Shown: in pieces, positions 33,809 through 41,974 of the stretch | Numbering within the stretch: the stretch's first letter is position 1 | Layout: each line of letters begins with the position of its first letter | NCBI GenBank assembly: GCA_964634465.1 | Contig: CAZWLY010000002.1 | Coordinates: 364,604 to 428,603 of the forward strand | Length of the DNA: 64,000 nucleotides | Direction of reading: 5' to 3' | Origin: CAZWLY01 sp964634465 | Lineage (GTDB): Bacteria; Desulfobacterota; Desulfarculia; G963662305 | Notes under the pieces: model-generated | The model's database searches: none | Seen by the model: the letters and a program-made list of their open reading frames with translations, nothing else | What the model was told of the DNA's origin: nothing | Made by a program: the position numbers and the translations under genes

Positions 33809-34762
33809 TTAGCCGATCTTGTGGACGAACTGGATCATGCGGATGTTTTTGATCTCGTACACCCGTTCCCAGTTCGTACCGGTGGCCAGTTCGTCGTTGG
33901 TCGGGCTGGCCCCGGCCGCGGTGCCGATCCACTTCACGCCCCGCGGGTGCAGCACGAAATGACGCCGGTGGATCAGCACGTCATCGCCGGCCAGGGAATC
34001 GCGGTCCGTCTCGACCGGCACGGGCGGTTTGCCGTCGCCGTAGCCGATGGCTCCGGGGCCAAAAACATAGGACGTGTAAACGCCCGCGTTGACCGGACAG
34101 CCGTCGTCGACGATGACCCGCTTGCCGAGGAAGTACGGAATCCGGACCTTGCCGGTGGAGTCCTTTTCGTAGTCGATCAGGTCTTGCTTGGCCAGGTAAG
34201 CCTCGACCGCCGAGTGCATGGCGATGGCGGTCACCTTTTCTTTGGCGTCACCCAACAGTTGGATGGCGTCGATCAGAGTCGCAGCCGAAATCAGTTCGGC
34301 GCCGCCGGTTAGGGCGGAAATGTCATGGACCAGCCCGGACATGGACGCGGCCCCGAAGGCGCCGGCCAGGATTTTGAACAGGGTCGTCTGCATGTCCCGG
34401 GCCCACCAGGCGGCGACCAGGTCGCCGATGGCACCCATGGGATCGTCGCCAGACAAGGCCTTGGACAGATCGTTAGCCGACCAGGCCTTACCGCGGGCGA
34501 GAAGGACCGCGATATCCTGTCCGGAGTCGATCTTTTGCGGGGTCAGGGCGCCGGAATCGGACAGGACTTCGGAGTCGCCCGACAGGTCGTTCCAGAAGGG
34601 CATGTTGATGGTGTTCCCGCCATTGGCCGCGTTCAGACCCAGGCCGGGCACGGGGGCCACAAGCCCGCTCTGCCAGAGCGCGGAAAGCTCGGCCGTCCGC
34701 TGGATGACATACGGCGCGAAAACCTCCGGAACGATGACGTCTGAAATCTGAGTCTTAGGCAT
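33809..34762 (-). CDS. Phage major capsid protein
   Basis: 317 aa. DVIVPEVFAPYVIQRTAELSALWQSG and TINMPFWNDLSGDSEVLSDS are typical of the coat-protein family found next to DUF4055-type portals. AMHSAVEAYLAKQDLIDY and GKRVIVDDGCPV match its central domain. It builds the icosahedral shell after assembly on the scaffold encoded just upstream. Flanked by scaffold and head-completion genes as in other tailed phages. Confidence 0.9.
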   Translation of the reverse strand: MPKTQISDVIVPEVFAPYVIQRTAELSALWQSGLVAPVPGLGLNAANGGNTINMPFWNDLSGDSEVLSDSGALTPQKIDSGQDIAVLLARGKAWSANDLSKALSGDDPMGAIGDLVAAWWARDMQTTLFKILAGAFGAASMSGLVHDISALTGGAELISAATLIDAIQLLGDAKEKVTAIAMHSAVEAYLAKQDLIDYEKDSTGKVRIPYFLGKRVIVDDGCPVNAGVYTSYVFGPGAIGYGDGKPPVPVETDRDSLAGDDVLIHRRHFVLHPRGVKWIGTAAGASPTNDELATGTNWERVYEIKNIRMIQFVHKIG

Positions 34763-34814
34763 GGAAATTACCCCCTATGAGTTGGTTTGTGGGCCCGACG
34801 TCACCGCCGGCCGA

Positions 34815-35486
34815 TTATTCCCAAATTTCAACCCCGGCCTCAGCGGCCAGCCTTTTCGCCTTCTCGGGGTCTTCTTTCATGATTTCAGCCTGCCGGGTCA
34901 GGTTCAGGGTGTCCCGAGCCCAAGGGTTGTCTTTGGACGCTTCAGGCTTTTTCGGGTTGGGCTTGGCTCCGGAGCCGGGTTGTCCGTCCGACTTGACCCA
35001 GTGGGGTTTTTTCTCCAACAGGTCGGCGACAGCCTTGTCGACCGGCTGGCCGTCAACGGTGACCTGGCCATCCTCATCGACCTTGGCCTTGCCGCCCAGG
35101 AACGCCTCGACGTCCTCGGGATCGCGGGCGCCGGCCTTGACGGCAGCCTCAACGATGGCCCGACGAGCCATTTCGGTTTTGTATTTGGATTCCCAGTGCC
35201 GGGCCCGGTCCTCGGCTTCGGCGGCCCTCTTTTTTTCGGACTCGGCCAGTTCCTTGTATTTGCCCTCGGCCTCCAGGCGTTCCTTTTCAGCCCTGTCTCG
35301 CTCGGCCTTTAGATCATCCAGGGAGTCATGACCGGTGGCTTCTTTCAGTTTGGCCGCAAAGGATCGTTCGGCTTCGCGCTCGGCTTCACGCCTGGCCTCG
35401 GCTATCTTGGCCGCGGCCGCGGCTTCGGCCTCTCTCCTGGCCTCAGCCTTGATTTCCTCGATCTGTTTTTCATCCAGTTCGGGCAT
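34815..35486 (-). CDS. Phage scaffolding protein
   Basis: 223 aa, highly charged. A long coiled coil covers residues 1-120 (repeated EARREAEREAE, LKAERDRAEKERLEAEGKYKELAESE), followed by a short domain and a proline-rich linker, and ends in a helical tail that probably binds capsid protein. Such proteins guide capsid assembly and then exit or are degraded. First gene after the terminator at 35582-35610, so it probably opens its own transcript. Confidence 0.8.
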   Translation of the reverse strand: MPELDEKQIEEIKAEARREAEAAAAAKIAEARREAEREAERSFAAKLKEATGHDSLDDLKAERDRAEKERLEAEGKYKELAESEKKRAAEAEDRARHWESKYKTEMARRAIVEAAVKAGARDPEDVEAFLGGKAKVDEDGQVTVDGQPVDKAVADLLEKKPHWVKSDGQPGSGAKPNPKKPEASKDNPWARDTLNLTRQAEIMKEDPEKAKRLAAEAGVEIWE

Positions 35487-35581
35487 GTTCCCCCCAAAAG
35501 TTCGATGACAAAATCGTCGCTTTCAGGGGTATCGTGCCCGTTTTTCATGGATGGGCCGTCATGATTTTCAAGGTTTTGCAC

Positions 35582-35610
35582 AAAAAAAGCCGGAGCATTT
35601 TTGCCCCGGC
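35582..35610 (-). terminator. Intrinsic terminator splitting the phage structural genes
   Basis: On the minus strand a GCCGG/CCGGC stem with an inner GCA/TGC stem and AAAA loop (35589-35610) is followed by seven T residues. It ends the terminase-to-toxin transcript before scaffold and capsid. Confidence 0.85.
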
Positions 35611-35660
35611 CAGACGTTGTTAGGCGGGTGTTAGAAGCCGAAAAAGATTATGGTGTCCCC

Positions 35661-35945
35661 TTACTCCAAGCCAGCCGCCAGACGGCCGTCATCGTCTACG
35701 TCGAACAACTCGCCTCGAAATGGATCAGGATTTTGAATGCGCCACATAGCCGACCAGACTTCCATGTAAGCGTGGTGAAGCCGGTCGTCTCGGACGCTGT
35801 TCTTGAAGTTGTCATAATTGATCTGATCCGCCAAGCGAGACAAGGCAAGGGCGACTTCAACCCGCGGGATCACCGCCCGGTGACAGTCTGGTTTGCCCCG
35901 GTGCTGAACTATCGAAAGAAAAGCGTTATTTAGGCAAACCCACAT
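35661..35945 (-). CDS. Small phage protein; candidate immunity or accessory protein
   Basis: 94 aa, helical; NYDNFKNSVRDDRLHHAYMEVWSAMWR is its centre. The start shares one base with the preceding stop (TAATG), so the two genes are coupled. No family recognised. Last gene before the terminator, downstream of the MuF toxin-like region, where polymorphic toxins often carry immunity genes. A plus-strand frame over the same bases is judged a shadow. Confidence 0.5.
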   Translation of the reverse strand: MWVCLNNAFLSIVQHRGKPDCHRAVIPRVEVALALSRLADQINYDNFKNSVRDDRLHHAYMEVWSAMWRIQNPDPFRGELFDVDDDGRLAAGLE

Positions 35946-36184
35946 TATTCTTTCTCTTTTTTTGCCGCCTTGGCCAATTCCAAATCTAACTTTTCCAAAG
36001 GCGTCAATTCGCCTTCGAGTAGCACTACGGGCGGGTCGACCATCTTGGGATGGATGGGCTTATCTATCCCCCGTTCGTCTAATAGTTCCCTATCCATCAT
36101 GCGATGGGCCTCCAGAACCATTTTTCGCTCTTGTGCGGACAAATCTTTTGCCAGTATTATACGTCGGTTTTTGGTCATTTTCAA
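35945..36184 (-). CDS. Small phage protein behind the ART-like toxin gene; candidate immunity protein
   Basis: 79 aa, charged: ILAKDLSAQERKMVLEAHRMMDRELLDERGI and a Lys/Glu-rich tail. No family recognised. It starts 20 bp after the kinase/ART-like gene in a visibly AT-richer stretch than the rest of the head module, consistent with joint acquisition of toxin tip and partner. Confidence 0.5.
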   Translation of the reverse strand: MKMTKNRRIILAKDLSAQERKMVLEAHRMMDRELLDERGIDKPIHPKMVDPPVVLLEGELTPLEKLDLELAKAAKKEKE

Positions 36185-36204
36185 TCTCGCTGTGACTTTT
36201 TATG

Positions 36205-37752
36205 TCATTCTGATTCGATTTCTTTCAGCACGAACTCGATCATCCCATGATCTTTCGGCTCTCGACTTAAAACCTTAAACTTGGTCCCAGGAGCTAACAA
36301 AACCTCAACTTCGTTCGGGTAGGCAGAAACCCAGTCGATCCGAGAACCGGTCTTGTTTTCAATGTATAGAATGTGCGGCCCTCCAAAACTGGTGTCATAT
36401 GCAGCGCTGGTAGCGGTCGGGTCAACTACTACGTTCCCCGGCACATACTTCTCAAGCTCTTTGTCCGGTAAAATGGTCCGCCGGCGAATCGAAGCAAACC
36501 AATTTTCGGGCGGCTTGCCCTTGTAAGCCGGCAGCTTGGCTAATCCGGTCTGTATGATCTTGGCCATCGAACGGAGCTTCAACAGAGCATCTTGCCCTCG
36601 CAACCCTCTTAAGGCCTTGTTTAACGCCGAATATCCCCATTCCTCGTCAGAGGTTGAGTAAGCATAGAGAGCAACCAGTTCCTCGTCAGTCAAGAGAGGG
36701 ATCGCCCGCTTCAATTCCGGTTCCAGCGGCCGACGTAGGTGATATTGACTGTTCAAAGACCTTCTTATATTATCTTTCGCTCGCTGTAAATAATCATTAA
36801 ACTGGCTGTTCCCCATCCGCCCCCGAAAGTCCCGGGCCAACTCGGCGTATTCCGCTGGATCAATCAGGCCGGCAGTGGCCTTCCTGGCCGATTTCATGGC
36901 CTTGACGTGGACTTTGAGCCGAGGTTGGAGTTCCGATTTCAGGAGCCGGTGGCGGAGTCTCAGGGTGTCAAGAATTCGATCCCGATCCCGGCCGGAAACG
37001 CCGCTGACGGCTGGAACCAGGTCGGCGAAGTTGTTGGTCCGGGCGGCCAGCTTATCGATAGCGTAGATTCGGTTTAGGGCCTTCTGGCCGAGATCGTCGA
37101 GCGAATGATAACCGGCCTTCCTAATGACCTTTTGATAAGCCTTGTTGATCGACGGGTTGGCAAAGCCCTCCCACTCGGTCAGGCTGGCCAACTTGTCCCA
37201 GGGTTTACGGCCGGCCTGGGCCCGGAACAAGAGCGAACCGCCGTTGTCGATCCGAAAGACCTTCTTGCCGGCGACAACGGCGTTGTCCAGGTGAAGGCCG
37301 ACGGCGTCCCAGTTGGCCAGCCAGACGTCGGCCACGGTACCCTTAAGGAATTCCTGGGCCCGGCCCTTGGTCAACTTTCGGCCCAGTTGATCTTCGACCC
37401 CGTCGACGATATCCGTGGCGATGGCCAGCTTGCCGTTGTGGCGGAAAAGGGTCGTCTTAGGTGCGTCAATGCCGAGCTCACGATAAGCGGTGTTGGCCAC
37501 CGCCTCGCAGTAGGCTTGAACCGGGTCATCGTAAAACTTGACGTACCGCCGGACCCCGTCGGTTCCTTCATAAACGCCGCCCGGGTTGGAGCCCCGAGCG
37601 CCTGAAATCTGACGGGCCAGGATATCGTTGGCCTTGGCCATCCTCAGCGGCCCTTGGTTGACCCGTGAAATCTCGTCGTCAGCCTGGGCGGCCTGCCGCT
37701 TTACCTTCCGGGCCTGAACCTTGCGCCCAACCTTGGGCACCAGGTAACACAT
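36205..37752 (-). CDS. MuF toxin continuation: kinase-like domain plus ADP-ribosyltransferase-like domain
   Basis: 515 codons in the same frame as the minor head gene, separated from it only by one TGA. The first residues, MCYLVP, are the end of the MuF domain. Residues 55-180 resemble a HipA/PI3-kinase-like fold: Lys72 (YVKFY), Glu83, Asp149 and Asn157 (NWDAVGLHLDN) and Asp169 (FRIDNGG). A helical middle follows. Residues 355-515 look like an R-S-E-type ADP-ribosyltransferase: LRG, AYKG (Lys where the NAD-binding Arg is usual), TATS for the STS motif and intact E-V-E at 481-483 before VLLAPGTKFKV. Probably an effector carried with or released from the virion; activity is uncertain given the substitutions. 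Confidence 0.7.
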   Translation of the reverse strand: MCYLVPKVGRKVQARKVKRQAAQADDEISRVNQGPLRMAKANDILARQISGARGSNPGGVYEGTDGVRRYVKFYDDPVQAYCEAVANTAYRELGIDAPKTTLFRHNGKLAIATDIVDGVEDQLGRKLTKGRAQEFLKGTVADVWLANWDAVGLHLDNAVVAGKKVFRIDNGGSLLFRAQAGRKPWDKLASLTEWEGFANPSINKAYQKVIRKAGYHSLDDLGQKALNRIYAIDKLAARTNNFADLVPAVSGVSGRDRDRILDTLRLRHRLLKSELQPRLKVHVKAMKSARKATAGLIDPAEYAELARDFRGRMGNSQFNDYLQRAKDNIRRSLNSQYHLRRPLEPELKRAIPLLTDEELVALYAYSTSDEEWGYSALNKALRGLRGQDALLKLRSMAKIIQTGLAKLPAYKGKPPENWFASIRRRTILPDKELEKYVPGNVVVDPTATSAAYDTSFGGPHILYIENKTGSRIDWVSAYPNEVEVLLAPGTKFKVLSREPKDHGMIEFVLKEIESE

Positions 37753-37755
37753 TCA
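37723..37755 (-). promoter_or_regulatory. In-frame TGA with downstream hairpin (recoding candidate)
   Basis: TGA at 37755-37753 lies between CAT and ATG codons inside the MuF motif HPxCxC. The first loop base is 18 nt downstream: a 6-bp stem (GTGCCC/GGGCGC, one G-U pair) with loop AAGGTT, and a flanking CCTG/CAGG pairing. Distance and GGU loop are within the range of bacterial SECIS elements. Nonsense mutation or stop-restart is simpler. Confidence 0.35.
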
Positions 37756-38763
37756 ATGGGGATGGGCCTTGTGACGCGGGATGTCGGCCTTGGGCCAGAC
37801 ACCAGGGCCCAAGCCATAGTCAGCCTTGGCCCAGGCGTCGCAAATATCTGATCGCGGATGACTCGAAGACAGCCGCCAGTGATAGCCGATGACGTTGGGA
37901 TCGCCTTCGGTCGTTTCGATTTGAGCCAGATGAAAGGCAGTTGCCGCCTCGGTTCGGGCGATTCGCTTAAAAAAGTACAGTTGCCGGTCGTAGGCCCACC
38001 ACCTAACCGCTCGCTCGATCAAGTCGGTCCGGCCCGTTTCGATGGCCCGATTGACCTCGGCGATCAGTTGCCGGCCCGCCCAGTGGGATCCCGTCTTGGC
38101 CCGCCGGTTGATGTAGCTCTCAACCTGGGCCATGGTCTTTGTCCACTCGCCCCGAAGTCCGGGCACGTGCATGAACCCTTGAACAGCCTCGCGATACCCT
38201 TTCAGCCACTTGGGAAGCTCTTTGAGCGAGACATGGGCGAAGTCGCCCTTGCCCGAAAGCGACTCGACGGCATACTGGAGGAATTGGGTTACGGCCGTGG
38301 TCGATCGGCCGGCGGCCAGGTGGGCAGTCAGGGCGGCGTTGAGGCCCTTTTTCAGTTCCCGGTCTATTCGCCAAATTCGATCAGAGATGTCCAGGCCGTC
38401 GCCGTGGTAAATCATCTTGCCCGGCGTCAGAGTCTTGCGCCGCTTTTTCCAGACCTCTTTTGCAACCTGGGACACCAGGTCGTCGGCCATCTTGCCCTTG
38501 AGCCCCAATTCATCAGCCACCAGCCGGGGCGCCAGTTCGACAGCCTGGGCAAACCGGGCCTTGTGGCCCTTGATGAAGGCGGATAGCTCCTTTTTGACTC
38601 CGGGCGCCATGGCCCAGCCGGCGGCCCGAAGATCGGCCACCAGGGCGGCGGCCATAGCCTCGATATCCCGGGCCGCCCCCCGTTCAAAGGCCAGGTAGGC
38701 CCGAAGCCACTTCGCCCGGAGCCTGGGCCAGTCGATCAGTTTGGCCGCCCGGAAAAAGGCCAT
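37753..38763 (-). CDS. Phage minor head protein, MuF/SPP1 gp7 family (ends at an in-frame TGA)
   Basis: 336 aa. The N-terminal helical part binds near the portal. The conserved C-terminal module (RIARTEAATAFHLAQIETTEGDPNVIGYHWRLSSSHPRSDICDAWAKADYG...KAHPH) is the MuF/phage head morphogenesis domain. In relatives it finishes HPxCxCxLxP; here the first Cys codon is TGA, and translation in the same frame would continue MCYLVP. Encoded 6 bp after the portal gene. If TGA is read through, the product would be about 852 aa. Confidence 0.88.
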   Translation of the reverse strand: MAFFRAAKLIDWPRLRAKWLRAYLAFERGAARDIEAMAAALVADLRAAGWAMAPGVKKELSAFIKGHKARFAQAVELAPRLVADELGLKGKMADDLVSQVAKEVWKKRRKTLTPGKMIYHGDGLDISDRIWRIDRELKKGLNAALTAHLAAGRSTTAVTQFLQYAVESLSGKGDFAHVSLKELPKWLKGYREAVQGFMHVPGLRGEWTKTMAQVESYINRRAKTGSHWAGRQLIAEVNRAIETGRTDLIERAVRWWAYDRQLYFFKRIARTEAATAFHLAQIETTEGDPNVIGYHWRLSSSHPRSDICDAWAKADYGLGPGVWPKADIPRHKAHPH

Positions 38764-38769
38764 TCGGGG

Positions 38770-40128
38770 TTACTCGTCGTCGACCGCCCGGTCGACCTGG
38801 TCGTCATAGACGTCGGCGGCGTTGACCTCGGCGTCGATCTCGGCCAGGGTTTCGTCGGAAATCCCTTCGCCCAACAGTTGGCGGGCCAGCCTCTTTTTCA
38901 GTTCGGCGTCGAACTTCCTGCTGATCCCCAAGGTCAGGGCGTCCATGCCGATTTTCAGTTCGTGTTGCAGGTCGATGACGTCGAAGTCCCGCGGGTAACT
39001 GATCTCGCCGGCAAAGTCTTGACCCGACCAGGCGGCCACCAGATCGGCGATGGCCATTTCGGCCGCCTCAACCCGACTGGCCAATTCGGCTAATGTTCTA
39101 TTCGCCTCTTGAAAGCGGTAGGACATGGCCACGCCCGAACTCGTCGCCATGCCAGGCTGAACCCCGGTCGCGAATTCCAGGTTGGCCAGGGCATACATGG
39201 CCCGAACCAGCTTGTCGATCCGTTCCATGTAGAGCTTGGCCGGCCCGTCGGGCGGAGCGATAAAATTGGGCTGGCCGGCCGTTTCGGCGTTGTAAGGCAG
39301 GGCATTTTCCGTGGACAGGTCGAAATCCTTGTATGCCTCGATGTCCCGAACGTCTTTGACCGGCAGAGTCAGCACGGAAAAAGTTTGGGCCCGGAAAATT
39401 TCGTCTAATTCGGACTCGCGGTTGAACAGGCGCCAAGACAGCGTCGCCACATCCCAAACCCAGGGTGTGGCGATTAGGTCGGTATTTTCCAGGGGGTCGG
39501 TTGAGTGAAGCGCCACCACCGGAACCCGGCCGCCCAGGTCATACTCGCCGCTGTTGATGATATCTTCTCCGCTGTCATCCCGGCTCAAAACCCACCCTTC
39601 GGCCGTGTAGGTACGGAAAACGTCGTCTTCGCCGTCTTTTTCCTTGAACGAGATGGAAACCAGGGCGCCGTCATCATCGATCACCGTCCCGGCATCGTTG
39701 ATTTGGTCAGGGGTCCGGGTGACCAGGTAGGGGAACAGGCCGCGTTCCTGTTCCTCGGCCTTCGTTTCCGCTTTTTCGGCCGGCCTATCGACGATCAAAA
39801 AGACGGTGCCCAGAAGCATCGACAGGCGAGTCGCCCGTTTCAGGTACACGTCAAGGCGGGTGCCGCGGCCGTCGCAGTTGTTGACAAATTTCTGGTAGAC
39901 TTCGAGCTTAAACTCCCGCTGAGGGGCATGACGGAAAACATGACTGACGAACGAGTCGACGATCTTTCGCGGGAAGTTTGAATAACTCGACGCCTCTTTG
40001 CGCCGGGTGTATTTTTCATCTGATTCCCGCGGATGCTGGATCAGATAAGAGCCGTCGGCGAATCCGCCTTTTCCGGTGTAGCAGTCCCGCAGAAAGTTGT
40101 AATTTTCCGGCCCGATCTTCTTTGCCAT
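38770..40128 (-). CDS. Phage portal protein (DUF4055-like)
   Basis: 452 aa. SYSNFPRKIVDSFVSHVFRHAP, GRVPVVALHS and SWRLFNRESELDEIFRAQTFSVLTLP belong to the DUF4055 portal family, and the C-terminal helices end with acidic residues. Forms the dodecameric portal at the capsid vertex where DNA enters. It starts 16 bp after the phage tRNA and is followed by the MuF gene. Confidence 0.85.
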   Translation of the reverse strand: MAKKIGPENYNFLRDCYTGKGGFADGSYLIQHPRESDEKYTRRKEASSYSNFPRKIVDSFVSHVFRHAPQREFKLEVYQKFVNNCDGRGTRLDVYLKRATRLSMLLGTVFLIVDRPAEKAETKAEEQERGLFPYLVTRTPDQINDAGTVIDDDGALVSISFKEKDGEDDVFRTYTAEGWVLSRDDSGEDIINSGEYDLGGRVPVVALHSTDPLENTDLIATPWVWDVATLSWRLFNRESELDEIFRAQTFSVLTLPVKDVRDIEAYKDFDLSTENALPYNAETAGQPNFIAPPDGPAKLYMERIDKLVRAMYALANLEFATGVQPGMATSSGVAMSYRFQEANRTLAELASRVEAAEMAIADLVAAWSGQDFAGEISYPRDFDVIDLQHELKIGMDALTLGISRKFDAELKKRLARQLLGEGISDETLAEIDAEVNAADVYDDQVDRAVDDE

Positions 40129-40143
40129 GGTTCACCCCGTTTT

Positions 40144-40218
40144 TGGTTGCGGAGGCGGGACTTGAACCCGCAACCGTCGGATCATGAGTCCGCCGCGCTG
40201 CCATTGCGCCACTCCGCA
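40144..40218 (-). tRNA. Phage-encoded tRNA with CAU anticodon (Met- or Ile2-type), CCA encoded
   Basis: A 75-nt cloverleaf: acceptor TGCGGAG/CTCCGCA, discriminator A and encoded CCA, T-arm TTGCGGGTTCAAGTCCCGC, anticodon loop CTCATGA. The anticodon is CAU, but position 37 is G, whereas tRNAs reading A-starting codons usually have A37 for t6A. Overall it looks initiator-like, with a U1-A72 pair in place of the usual bacterial mismatch. It lies between terminase and portal genes. Confidence 0.85.
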
Positions 40219-40273
40219 TTAGCCTGATTATCTGGGATTAAAAAGGCGGGCCTTCACTGATTTTCCGGGATTT

Positions 40274-41497
40274 TCACAGATTCAGGCTGGTCGGCTTATA
40301 AGTCCAGTCGTCACGGCCGAACAGGGTGAACCAGAAATATCGAATCGCGTCCATGCAGTGGTCATCGACCTTGAGCGGCTGGTCTTCACCCCGGGCCTGG
40401 GCCTTGGCGTCCCAGACGTAGCCGGAAAACTCCCGGATGGTGTTCGAGCAGGACCGATCGATGAAAAACTCGCCAGACGACAAGGCTTGACCGACCCGGC
40501 GAATCCCTTCCAGGACGTCGTTTTTGGCCTCGATGACCTTGTATCCCCGAGCCCGAAGCTCCTGAATGAAAATCAGGGCCGACGGATCGACGATCACCCC
40601 GGCCGGAACCACACCGGCCAACCACGTTTTCAGGTCGTCGGCGTACTGGCCGGCGGTCTTTGTCCCCGACGCCCGGCCGTCGTGAAAGTATTCGCGGATC
40701 AGATAGGCCGGCGGTTGCTTCCCCTTAAGGCCGAACAGGGTGAAGGCGGTCGGGTTGGCGGCGCCGAAGTCGATGCTCACGTAAAACCGGTCAAACTGCC
40801 CGGTCGGGCATTCGACAACGTGTTTGGCCTCGTTGAACATGTCGTAAACCGCCCCCTCGGCCAGCACCCACAAACCCAAAACATAACGCTTGTACCAGAG
40901 CTCTCCGGCGGCCTTGTACTCCCGAATCAACGACTCCACAAAGGCCGGATCAAGGAACGGGTTGTCGGTCAGTTCAAAGTGTTCGTGGTAGATGCCCAGG
41001 TCGGCGGCCTGGTCGATGTACTTGGTTTTGAGCCAGTGATGGGGCCCATCCGGGTTGAGCGTCCCGAAAAGCTGGGCCCCGGTGACCGACAGACGGGACA
41101 GCAGCATCGACCAAAACGATTCCGGCCAGGTGGTTATTTCATCGCACAGAGCCCCGGCCAACGTGGCGCCCTGGATTTTGTCTTTGGCCCGCTCGTCGTT
41201 GGCCCCGTAGAGATAGATTTTCCGATTGCCCAGGTACGCTTCGCCCTTGCCGTAGTTGACGACCAGGCGATCGCCCAGCAGTTCGCGCAGTGGGTCGATG
41301 ATGTTCCGGGTCAGGGTCCGCTCGGTCTTGCCGATCATGGCCACGGGGCCGGGCGGGCCGTGCAGCGCGTAAGCGATCCAACGGAGGTTGTAGCCGACCG
41401 ACTTCCCCGACCGGACAGCGCCGGCGGCCAGATTCAGGCGCCGGTTGGACTTGGCGATAAGCCGCTTTTGCTTCGGTGATAACTCAATCCAGGACAA
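40274..41497 (-). CDS. Phage terminase large subunit
   Basis: 407 aa, PBSX/XtmB-like. ATPase motifs: Walker A GAVRSGKS (26-33) and Walker B with LAGALCDEIT. The nuclease part shows the RNase-H-fold acidic residues in YVSIDFGAANPTAF, VIVDPSA and KVDDHCMDAIRYF. It packages DNA into the prohead and cuts it. It starts 3 bp after a metalloprotease-like gene that separates it from the small subunit gene. Confidence 0.93.
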   Translation of the reverse strand: MSWIELSPKQKRLIAKSNRRLNLAAGAVRSGKSVGYNLRWIAYALHGPPGPVAMIGKTERTLTRNIIDPLRELLGDRLVVNYGKGEAYLGNRKIYLYGANDERAKDKIQGATLAGALCDEITTWPESFWSMLLSRLSVTGAQLFGTLNPDGPHHWLKTKYIDQAADLGIYHEHFELTDNPFLDPAFVESLIREYKAAGELWYKRYVLGLWVLAEGAVYDMFNEAKHVVECPTGQFDRFYVSIDFGAANPTAFTLFGLKGKQPPAYLIREYFHDGRASGTKTAGQYADDLKTWLAGVVPAGVIVDPSALIFIQELRARGYKVIEAKNDVLEGIRRVGQALSSGEFFIDRSCSNTIREFSGYVWDAKAQARGEDQPLKVDDHCMDAIRYFWFTLFGRDDWTYKPTSLNL

Positions 41498-41500
41498 GGA

Positions 41501-41974
41501 TCAGATTTCTTTTGAAGCGGAAGTGTTGTCAAACCGGTCCTTATCGACGTGCTTAATTATGCTTTTGTAATTCCCCGGCTCGATCAAATCTCGATAGATA
41601 GTCATGGCCAGCATAGTCACCATCGCATAACGACCGGCTTTCATTTCCTCTTGTCGTGCGTCCCGGTGGTGGGGCCGGGCGACATGTCCCAGTTCGTGGG
41701 CCAAAGCGACGATGATGTCATCCGGATCGGTTTCTTTGGCCGCCCAGAAATGGATGGTTTTTTTGCCCCGAACAAATGCAAACAAGCCACCTTTCAGGTA
41801 ACCAGACCTCCATTCATCAAAGGTCAAGGCGTAGGGCTCGCCGTCTTCATGATAACCCCGGATCAAACCTTCCCATTCGGACGTTTGAACATCTTCAACC
41901 GTGCATCGGAAAAAGGCGGCGATGGCCTCGTCGAGCGTTTCATGGAGAATCACTTCCGCACCGTCGAACATCAT
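41501..41974 (-). CDS. HExxH metalloprotease-like phage protein (ImmA/IrrE-like)
   Basis: 157 aa. ALAHELGHVARPHHRDARQEEMKAGRYAM gives the zinc motif His93-Glu94-x-x-His97 and a downstream Glu (109 or 110) as third ligand, the layout of ImmA/IrrE peptidases. ImmA proteins cleave phage repressors, but this one sits among late packaging genes and not beside a repressor, so the target is unknown. Overlaps the terminase small-subunit gene by 4 nt. Confidence 0.65.
   Translation of the reverse strand: MMFDGAEVILHETLDEAIAAFFRCTVEDVQTSEWEGLIRGYHEDGEPYALTFDEWRSGYLKGGLFAFVRGKKTIHFWAAKETDPDDIIVALAHELGHVARPHHRDARQEEMKAGRYAMVTMLAMTIYRDLIEPGNYKSIIKHVDKDRFDNTSASKEI

Noticed and set aside
35601..35933. A 110-codon plus-strand gene
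   Set aside because: It runs antisense to the coupled small phage gene at 35661-35945, opposes the whole operon and lies across the terminator region.
37753..37755. Genome-wide reassignment of TGA
   Set aside because: Many intact genes here end in TGA at the expected place (for example tctA, the flavoprotein, and several phage genes with ATGA overlaps), so TGA is a normal stop in this organism.
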